NCBI GenBank assembly: GCA_947561395.2
Contig: OX387182.1
Span: forward strand, 48,787,949-48,851,948
Origin: Buxus sempervirens
Taxonomy: Eukaryota > Streptophyta > Magnoliopsida > Buxales > Buxaceae
Length of the DNA: 64,000 bases
Direction of reading: 5' to 3'
Position 1 is the stretch's first letter, and each line of letters begins with the position of its first letter. The position numbers and the translations under genes are program-made. Below are positions 55,801 through 64,000 of this stretch, in pieces. Under the pieces are notes generated by a model. That model did not search any database and was not told where the DNA came from. It was given only the letters and a program-made list of their open reading frames with translations.

Positions 55801-57036
55801 TGAAAAGTACGTTTTAAACTTCAATTACACATAGAGGGGTTGAATAAGCATATATATTGGAATTAAAAATTTTCTACTAGCTAATTAAAGACAAGTCCTT
55901 AATTAACAAGCATACATAAGTTCTCAAAGTAATAATCATCACAATAGATGATAGCTACACAAATTGCAAATAATATAATCAAAGCATATAAAACAATCAA
56001 AGAGACGATGTAATTTGGTGATGAAGGGAAAACTTAATGAGAACTCTCAAAGAGAAAAACCTTCGAGGTTATGTAAAAGCCACATAAAATATTCATTATG
56101 AAAAGAAGACTTACAAACCATGGTTCAAAATACTCAACAACTCTATTTTAGACTATAACGATACAGACTCATAAGCAACCAAAGAACTCTTCAAATTTGC
56201 TCCACAACAGTACTCTGAAACTCAGAAGATCCTCACACAATCACCCAGAAGAACTCATATGATACTATGGGAAATCCCACATTCAGCTCTTCTCAACTCT
56301 GAACTCCAAAGCTTTGAACAAGGAAGAAAAGAAGAAGATGATTGTTCAAAGTAGAAAACTCACAAGCAGATTTTTTTGAAGGTTATAGGACGTATAGGGT
56401 TCACAATATAATCTGAAACAACTGTTAAATGCGTAACCTAGTCCTATTTTAGGTTCCAAAAGAGTTATGGTTTGAATTGCATTGGAAATATGAAGTTTCG
56501 AAGAATTTGGGAACTTCACACTTAGCGCAGGTAGTGCGTGAAGGTCAAAATCAAACTTGCCTTTTGCGCACAACCATGCCTTAGCTTAGGATAATGCGTA
56601 AATATTGCAAATCACCTGAATGCTCGAGCATCAACTTAAACCTTCTTGGACGCTATTCTCAAGTCTACAGGTCTGTATAAACTTCATCAATCGCTTGAGC
56701 GACAAGGCGAATGCTCTCTAGCGTTGCTCTTGGGAATTGCAGGTTTTCTAAGACTTTTAATCCAACACTCGATGTAGCACTCGTGCATGGGATAGTGCAT
56801 GAACTTCAGACTGTACAAAGTCTTCACGCTCTCTTCAAACACGATCCTGAAGTCGTGTGGCCATCAAGCGCCAAGTGCAAAATTCACTTCTTCCAATATT
56901 CCTAACTTCAATTCTAATTGAACCAACCACACTTGAACATAAACCAAATTATCTACAATTATTTCTGGCACAGAATTCAGCCAAGACAAAACTATAAACC
57001 TAACAACATTAATTTCACTAATTGTATTATTACGAT
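55801..57036 (-). mobile_element. Possible LTR remnant (SIRE-like copia), low confidence
   Basis: The minus strand has phrases such as GCTTATTCAACCCCTCTATG and CCTCGAAGGTTTTTC, and repeated GCTCGAGC/GCGCTT-like words around 56520-56880, of a kind I associate with long copia LTRs. There is no pol and the borders are unclear. Confidence 0.3.
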
Positions 57037-57078
57037 CAGGGGCGGAGCCAAGGGGGGCAATTGTCCCCCCTCAAATTT
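57037..57078 (+). mobile_element. hAT terminal fragment
   Basis: It begins CAGGGGCGGAGCCAAGG then GGGGGCAATTGTCCCCCC, matching the end type of the MITE at 25361-25755. After 42 bp it is cut by the LTR of the minus-strand gypsy element. Confidence 0.65.
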
Positions 57079-58439
57079 TGACGTAGGGAAGATTGAAAGA
57101 AAGGATCAGATATCGTTCTGATAGACAAATTGGTCTAGATATCGTTCTCGAAGATGAGAAAAATTCAAGAACATGATAATTTCTTGGTTTCAAATAAAAA
57201 TATTAATTAAAAAAAAACGAACTCTCTAAAAGCATTTATATAGGCATTACAAGAAAACCTTAAAATTAGAAAACCCAAAACTTACTAAAAATAGAAAAAC
57301 GAATTTTACTAAAAATAGTAAAATTCGAGAAAGACTCAAATTCCTAAAAAACATCCGAAAATAAGGGTTTCCCCAAAAGAATGACTCAAAACGGACTTTC
57401 TGTAAAATCCCGAATTTTAATAACATTAAAATTTAGGATTTTATGCTTTTAAAACTTATTTAATTAAGGGAGAACTTTAGAAACAGAGAAAAGGAAATTA
57501 ATTAGAGTTAATTTCAAAATGTTAAATAGGACGAATTATTAAAATGGGAAAATTTGGTTATTGGACTTCCATGGATTTGGATTTTGGCGGTTCGGTGTTG
57601 GAACAAGTGGGGGTAGTCTTGGAATTTCCCAAGCCTAAATTATGAAGGTTTAAAATTAAGTTAAATAGGCATCAAATATTGGTTTAAATAAATTGATAAT
57701 AGTGTGTTTGAAATTTATTATAAATTGGAAGGTGCTAATGTAAGGTCTTGGTGGAGTGGCGAAAATTAAAGAGTAGGGGTTGCCTAGGTAGGATGTTGCG
57801 GTGGATGAGCACGCACCAGATCAGAGTTAAAGTTCGTCGAGCGGCAAGTGTAATTGCGGAGGGTATAAATACTTTAAGAAATTAGGTTTTGGGTTTTTGC
57901 CCTAAATGCGCGTATAGTCTACTGAGGGCTTTGCGGCTGCGGCGTTTGTTTAGGGTTCTTCGAGAGAAGGAGTTGAGGAAGTTTCTGCGGGAGAGTCGAG
58001 CTGAGGAAGACTTACCGCCAGTAGGTATTTGCTAATAAGGAGTTCGGAAGGGTTTTCTTCCTTCAGAGAACCTCCGTTCGACCATAGCATCTGTTCGGCC
58101 AGAGCAAGCCGACGGCCGAAGAGTTTGGGGTTTTTCTGGGTTGCTGGTTTCCAAGACTTAGAAGCATAGAAAGGTGAGTGGCACTGTTTTTACAACCGAG
58201 TTTTCGGGTTTATTCGTGTATTTGGTTGAATGAATGCATTGTTTATGATTGAAGTATTCTCGGTGTTTTCTGGGCAAAAACAGTTACGGAGGGTTTTGTA
58301 CAGTGGAATTGGGGATAATTGGAAATCATGTTAGATTAAATCCAAAATAGGTTTGAATGTGTCCTGGGAGTATTGGGAGACTAGATAAGTAGTTACAGAC
58401 CGGAAAAATTCAGCCAGAGTTGGAGTTCTGGGATTAACA

Positions 58440-58690
58440 GAGAACTGAAAATCGTAATGGGTCACCGCCCACTTGGCGCCCACTTCGGGAAGTAGGCGCT
58501 CAGAAAGTTTGACCCAGCGCCGAGCTAGTGCCCACTCAGCGCTTAGCTCGCGCCCACGTAAAATTCTCGCGCCCTTCTCGCGCTGAGCTCGCGCCCACTC
58601 ATCCTCGAGTGAGCGCCAACCCTAATTTTGATAAGATGAGCACCGCTCACTCAGCGCTCACTGGCGCCCACTCGAGTTAAGTAAGCGCAC
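58440..58690. repeat. GC-rich GCGCCCACTC-type block in solo LTR
   Basis: About a dozen variants of GCGCCCACT, GCTCGCGCCC and CACTCAGCGC in both orientations over 250 bp, standing out from AT-rich flanks. It parallels the block at 700-860. Confidence 0.75.
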
Positions 58691-59461
58691 CTACCCAAAT
58701 TGTTGAATTGGTTGAAATTAGCCCCATTATTTACATGAAAGACATTTAAGTAAATGTCTTGTGTATTTATTGCTCCATTTACTTAAGTCTTTACATGTAA
58801 ATAAGGTTTTACCCCCCATTTGGAACTAATAAAAATACTTCCAAGGTCTAATTCCCAGCCAATAAAAAGTCAACTTTCCAGTTCATGCCTAAATCCCAGT
58901 TTTAATCAAAAAGCCCGGTTTGGGTTTAATACCCATATGAGTGATTCAGGAGCCCAGAAAATTCTAGGAGATGTGTTTACCCATCAATAGACTACAACCA
59001 AAATTTGAGCCCGAAACTCCTTGTAGAATTGTCTAGAAAAATTTTATACCAAAAGTCAACGTTTTTAACTAGACTTAGAATATTTTGTGGTCCGAAACAT
59101 TTTGTCTCAGAATTGATTGCTTTTTGGTATGGTGACCTTATAGGGGATCCTAAGACTATTCCACTCATCCAAAATGTGTTTTGAGGTCTTTACAACATTC
59201 GTTTTGATTGATTTGGATTATGAAAGCGAAATTGAGAATCTAGGAGATGTTTTGCTGATTTATGTTTAATCGAAGTTGGATGCTGAAATCATTTCTGTAT
59301 AATGTGCTTTATTCTGAAAAGTCAGTTTTGAAACCATATTGTTTTGCTGAAATACATCTACACTATTATGCTAGTTCACCGTTGAATGCACGGTGCATTT
59401 CAGGAATGATTTACTTGAATATTGTTTTATATCGGTGGCCGGTTTAGAATCATGTCTTATA

Positions 59462-59580
59462 CTGTTCTGGTTGGAACACTTGTGAAGGATTACTGTTCTG
59501 GTTGGAACACTTGTGAAGAATTACTGTTCTGGTTGGAATACTTGTGTGAGTTGATGTTCTGGTTGGAACAACTTGTGATG
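59462..59580 (+). repeat. 31-bp minisatellite
   Basis: Four units starting CTGTTCTGGTTGGAACACTT at 59462, 59493, 59524 and 59555; the last two diverge slightly. Confidence 0.9.
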
Positions 59581-59738
59581 TGTGTACTGAATGCGGAGTT
59601 TTAATTGGTTATTTATCGTTTTTGGTCTAGCTTGTCCTGGATCCAGAGTCTAAGCTTAGTAATGTGATGTATTTTGTTTTATTGGTGTAATGTCATGGCC
59701 ATGGAGTGTTGCCACGACTGGTGTAGAGCAGCCAGAAA

Positions 59739-59852
59739 CCCTGAGTAGGCCTGGTTGTCAGTGCCGATACCCGGAGTAGGCCGGCATTGGATGACGATAC
59801 CCTGAGTAGGCCGCCATTTCAGAGTGTCCGATACCCTGAGTAGGCCGGAACT
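59739..59852 (+). repeat. About 31-bp minisatellite
   Basis: Four units of CCCTGAGTAGGCC (59739, 59770, 59800, 59833), each but the first preceded by CGATA. Confidence 0.88.
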
Positions 59853-62800
59853 GTGTACATGGAGGTGTGGATGTCGCTCTGGCATGTCGATTAACCAATT
59901 CAAGCAACTACATGACATTGACCAATGTTGGTATTTGTTTTTGTTTGACGTGATATGTTTTATTCGCTGGTCTATTGGTGCGGAGTGGCCCATGATAAAC
60001 ACTCTAGTATTTCAAAAACCTTAGTTGTTGAACTATGTTTTCTTCGATATGTTGCTACATGGTTATACGTGACTTTACGGCTATATGCATGATTGATATC
60101 GTCTTTACTGCTTGGTTTATACGATGGTTTTCCTCACGGATGTAAATGGGATCGTTGAAGTTTTGTTGGGTTATACGTGTTATCATCGTTGTATTTGGTT
60201 TGTAATCGTGGCATGTTTTAGAACTGAACTAAATGTATTTGTGCATGCATGTGCTGCTCACTGGGATATTCGTATCTCACCCCGTTGCTTTCATTTTTGT
60301 TTTCAGGTACTCTTGGAGAGCTCGATACTTGCGGGTAGTTACTTGGACATGTGAGTTTTATTTTAGTTTGGGAATATTTTAGCGCACTCTGTTATATAGT
60401 TATTGTTGTATTCATGTTTTTCCTTCACTCTGATATTACGATCCTGTGTTTTAAATTAACCTCCGGGGATGAGTTACGGTGTTATTTCGTGACTCGGATC
60501 CGGGGCGTTACACTTTCCTTGACCCTAAACGGAAACAGTCAACTCTTTTCCTAAAATACTAATTAAATTTGCCTATTTGAAGGTCTAAACGATGGAATTT
60601 GGCTAAAATCCCGAGACCTTGGAGCTATTGCCCCGAGTCTAACTTTTCGGGCCGTTTCCAAATCAGACTACCAATTTTCAGCCCATTCTGACATGACTAA
60701 AAATTACCAACATACCCCTATTGTGGAAAACAATGTTAATAACCACAGAAGCCTCAGAACTTGTCCTACATCAGTCCCTTCCTCTTTGAGGAACACTTGT
60801 TCTCGAGTAAAGCACTGGAATGGCCATGGGAGCATAGTACTCATAGAGATCTTGCACGTTGAACGTCTTGGAAATGGCTAAATCTGCAGGAAGATCAACC
60901 ATATAGGCATTATCGATGATTTTCTGAAGAATCCGCACTGGACCAATCTTCTTCTTCTTTAATTTACTGTACGTTCCCACAGGAAACCTCTCCTTGCGAA
61001 GATGCACCATAACCTGATCCCCAATAGCAAATACCTTAGAACTCCGATGATGATCTGCTGGTTCCTTATATTTTGCCGCAGATTCTTCCAACTTCTTATT
61101 GACGTCCATGTGAATGTCAAAGTGTTTATCAGCTAAGTGTTGGGGGACAATGCTCATGCTTGGCAGTTTTGGTAATGGAACTAAATCCAATATATGAAGT
61201 GGAGGACGGATGTAAACGATCTCAAAAGGTGACTTGCCACTAGACCTGTTCAGCACCATGTTGTATGAAAATTCAGCTTGAGAAACAGCAAAATCCCATT
61301 GTTTTGGATGATCCTGATACAGACTTCGCAGAATATTGCCCAAGGTACGGTTCACCACTTATGTCTAATCGTCTGTTTGGAGATGACAAGTACTGCTATA
61401 CTGCAAGTCCGTCTCAAAACGACGCCATAGAGAACGCCAAAAGTGGCTCAAGAACTTGGTATCACGATCAGAGACAATGGACTTGGGCACACCATGTAAA
61501 CGAACAATTTCTTTGAAGAACAAGTGTGCAATGTGGCTAGCATCTGATGTCTTCCGACGTGGAATAAAGTGTGCCATCTTAGAGAACCTATCAACCACCA
61601 CAAAAACAGAATCCATAGATAAGGCCTCCCATGGAGCATTTGGAATAGGCAATGGGGTATACAATCCGGTATTCTGCGCCTGTCCTTTAGTTGTCTGACA
61701 GATGTAACATCTTTGTACATACTTCTTTACGTCCCGCTTTAGATGTGGCCAATAATACTGAGACTCCACCAAAGAGATGGTTTTATCTTGTCCAAGGTGA
61801 CCTCCCAATCCACCCGCATGTACTTCTCAGATGAGAAGTTCTCGTAGTGATCCACGAGGAATGCATAAGCGATCATCATAAAACAAATAACCATCATGAA
61901 TTTGGAAATTCGGAGAAGTAGGGACACTAGAATTAACCCGATTCCAGATTTCCTTGAAATCCTCATTCGTGGCATAGAGGTCCTTCAGGTACTCAAACCC
62001 TATAATCTCAGCCCGTATAACTGTAAGCAAATAAACTCTCCTGCTTATGGCATCTGCAACCTTATTAAGTGTCCCTGATTTGTGCTTCAAAGAGAATGTA
62101 AACCTCTGAATGTAGGCGATCCACCTAGCATGCATGCGGTTAGGCATGGCCGAATTCTGCAAGTACTTCAAAGCCTGATGATCACTATGAAGGATGAACT
62201 CACGCTGTATCAACTATGGTTCCCAATGTTTTAAAGTTCGCACTACCGCGTATAATTCCTGCTCATAAGTACTCCACTTCAATCTAGGGTCGCTGAGCTT
62301 TTCGCTGAAGAAAGTGACTGGTATCCTTTCTTGGGATAACACTACCCCAATACCAACACCAGAAGCATCACAGTCAACTTCAAACAGCTTCTCAAAACTC
62401 AGAAGGGCCAAAACAGGAGCTGTAGATAATTTTTCTTTCAAAAGAGCAAAGCTCTTCTCTGCTTCGTCAGTCCAATTTAGCTGTTTCTGCTTCAAACAGT
62501 TAGTGAGGGGTGTGGCTATGGTATTGAAATTCTTCACGAACCGTCTGTAGAAGGTTTCCAAACCATGGAAGCTGCGTACTTCATTGATTGTCTTGGGAAC
62601 CGGCCATTCCCTAATTGCCTTAATCTTAGCTTCATCAACTCTGATTCCCTTCGCACTAACTACAAACCCCAAGAAGATTAAGCTGTTCGTGACAAAGTTG
62701 CACTTTTTCAGGTTTACATACAATTGGTTATTCTTTAAAACACTCAAGATCTCTCGCAGGTGCTGTAGATGTTCAACTTCACTGCGGCTGTATATCAAGA

Positions 62801-63222
62801 TGTCGTCAAAATAAACAACCATGAACTTTCCAATGAAGGGTTGAAATACCTGATTCATCACCCGCATGAAGATGCTAGGTGCATTAGATAATCCGAATGG
62901 CATAACCAGCCACTCGTACAGTCCTTCTCAGGTCTTGAATGCAATCTTCCACTTGTCCCCTGGTCGAATCCAAATATGATGATACCCACTTTTTAAATCA
63001 ATTTTCGAGAACACTTGAGCACCCTCTAACATATCCAACATATCGTCCAGGTGTGGAATAGGGAATCTGTACTTCACTGTAATCCTGTTGATAGCTCGAC
63101 TATCAATACACATTCGCCACATGTAGACACCCCAAATTGCACAGTAAAAATGATCAATAATCAGTAAAAATCACTATCTTCTTGGAAACCAGCACAGAAT
63201 TTGAGAAAATGAGTTTTCTCCT

Positions 63223-63371
63223 TGTATCCGGAAACTCAGGTCGGATACAAGTGTCCTTCTTTGTATCCGATGGAACATGCCGGATACAAGCAGACCTCAG
63301 TGTATCCGGCATCATAGGCTGGATACATTAAGGCACTTGTGTATCCGGCCTGATATGTCGAATACACAAGT
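63223..63371. repeat. Palindromic minisatellite, about 38 bp unit
   Basis: Four units of TGTATCCGG...CCGGATACA (variants), each a stem with a 10-12 bp loop, separated by about 12 bp. Confidence 0.85.
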
Positions 63372-63785
63372 TTTGCTCAAAATTAGGGTTTTCCGAGAGA
63401 TTTCACTTTTTACCATCATGTCCCTCATTAAATGAGGGGAAATCTCGGAAATAGCCTTAGGGTTAAGGTTGGTGGGCTATAGACATTATGTTGTGTCTAC
63501 CATTCTCACCAACCCTAACCCTAACCTTTGCCTATAAATAGGAGGCTCCTCCTTAAGCAAATGGCCATTAACTCTTGCCTTGAACTCTTGCCAAGAAGAG
63601 CTCCGAGAGAAGAGGGAAACCGCTGAGGAAGTGCTTCCAGAACCCAGGTAAGCCTCAAACCTCTTTTTAATTTTTGTCTTTACATTTCTAGATCTAGATC
63701 TCTTCTTCTACCTTTCTGTAGAACGTGAAGGCGGGATCTAGGAGAAACGAGACTGGGGATTGATCCTAGTGCTAGAACCTTACTT

Positions 63786-64000
63786 GAATAAGCCTTTTGA
63801 ATCTGTGTAAACCGTTCTATATTCAAAGTACCCCAAGATTATCTTGAAGAACCGTGTTTAACAGGGAGAGAGAACTAAGGGAAACGATAATGGAACGGAA
63901 CCCTAGGTTGTTCTAGAACCTTTTTTTATTGATCTAAATGCATAAGCCTTTTGATTCTATGGAAACCCGTTCTACATTCAAAGTACCCCAAGATTATCTT
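63786..64000 (+). repeat. 153-bp tandem repeat, second unit cut by window end
   Basis: AAGCCTTTTGA...AAAGTACCCCAAGATTATCTT occurs at about 63790-63844 and again at about 63943-64000. Confidence 0.85.

Larger units (their letters stand above)
57401..60512 (-). mobile_element. Solo LTR (Tekay/Del-type Ty3/gypsy), 3112 bp, perfect target duplication
   Basis: CTTTC occurs at 57396-57400 and 60513-60517. The plus-strand ends are TGTAAAATCC and GGGGCGTTACA, so the minus strand begins TGTAACGCCCCGGATCCGAG. It contains a GC-rich block (58440-58690) and two minisatellites (59462-59580, 59739-59850). With no internal domain between the duplications, it is a solo LTR, inserted into the 3' LTR of the flanking chromovirus. 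Confidence 0.9.
57079..63121 (-). mobile_element. Ty3/gypsy chromovirus (Reina/CRM-type), partial, broken
   Basis: On the minus strand, pol parts run from right to left: reverse transcriptase (about 62300-63121: [34 protein letters not shown]), RNase H (about 61850-62500: HSDHQALKYL), zinc-binding and integrase (about 60780-61840: [42 protein letters not shown]). The polypurine tract AAAGAGGAAGGGA (about 60774-60786) precedes the 3' LTR, which spans 57079-60773 but is opened by a 3.1 kb solo LTR, leaving about 580 bp of its own. Gag and protease are cut off at 63121 by another LTR. The coding region has around half a dozen breaks. Confidence 0.85.
63122..64000 (+). mobile_element. LTR (Ty3/gypsy-like) running off the right edge
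   Basis: It starts TGTAGACACCCC directly where chromovirus pol stops. It has a TATA box (TATAAATA, 63533-63540), a leader and a splice-donor-like CAGGTAAGCC (63646-63655). Tandem repeats occur at 63223-63371 and 63786-64000. The end and family cannot be seen here. Confidence 0.6.

Noticed and set aside
59462-59852. CRISPR-like repeat-spacer array
   Set aside because: Adjacent 31-bp units without unique spacers inside a plant LTR; a minisatellite explains it.
57401-60512. 3' LTR of the adjacent minus-strand chromovirus
   Set aside because: Perfect CTTTC duplications flank it and the chromovirus polypurine tract lies at about 60780, next to a different LTR start, so it is an independent solo LTR.
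63511-63527. Telomere-like ACCCTAACCCTAACC
   Set aside because: Only about two and a half units and not the plant CCCTAAA repeat; chance within an LTR.
1-64000. tRNA, rRNA and other structured RNA genes
   Set aside because: No cloverleaf with intact A and B boxes and no rRNA-like stretch was noticed while reading both strands; a covariance search was not possible.

Overview
The window is nuclear DNA from a flowering plant, probably a woody eudicot or a magnoliid; the species cannot be fixed from the sequence. The evidence is one split plant gene with GT-AG introns and plant-type transposons throughout: Ty1/copia, Tekay/Del-type and Reina/CRM-type Ty3/gypsy, Tat/Ogre-like LTRs, L1 and RTE LINEs, hAT, Mutator-like MITEs and Helitrons. 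There is no operon structure.

Only one host gene is convincing: a plus-strand microtubule-associated protein of the MAP65/Ase1/PRC1 family, closest by recall to the MAP65-5 clade. Eleven coding exons run from 16112 (or an in-frame ATG at 16097) to the stop at 53024. Together they give 1746 bp of CDS (581 codons plus stop) spread over about 37 kb. All splice junctions keep the reading frame. Introns 1, 6, 7 and 8 are about 3.4, 6.4, 18.4 and 5.2 kb, and most of that length is transposon sequence.

Layout. 1-12 kb: a Tekay/Del-type LTR running off the left edge, Tat/Ogre-like LTR and leader fragments in both orientations, and a 2.5 kb Helitron. 12-16 kb: two small Helitrons, an L1 RNase H fragment, and three foldback MITEs. 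The last MITE has an 11-bp target duplication and ends about 30 bp before an E2F-type site upstream of MAP65. 16-53 kb: MAP65 with its loaded introns. 53-57 kb: 3' flank with a copia solo LTR and an unrecognised stretch. 57-64 kb: a minus-strand Reina/CRM-type gypsy element inserted in an hAT end, itself cut by a 3.1 kb solo LTR and by another LTR that runs off the right edge.

The most informative structure is the nested stack in intron 7. An old copia (34.1-45.7 kb) carries an L1 (17-bp target duplication), and this L1 carries both a nearly full-length copia (TGACT duplications) and a younger L1 with an uninterrupted 412-codon frame. The old copia also carries an hAT element that holds an L1 tail and an RTE fragment. 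Two long Tekay-type solo LTRs with perfect 5-bp duplications (CTTTC and GGGAC) show that unequal recombination has trimmed this locus. No wholly new gene system was seen; the best leads are the promoter-adjacent MITEs, the nested intron, and the hairpin-forming minisatellites inside several LTRs.
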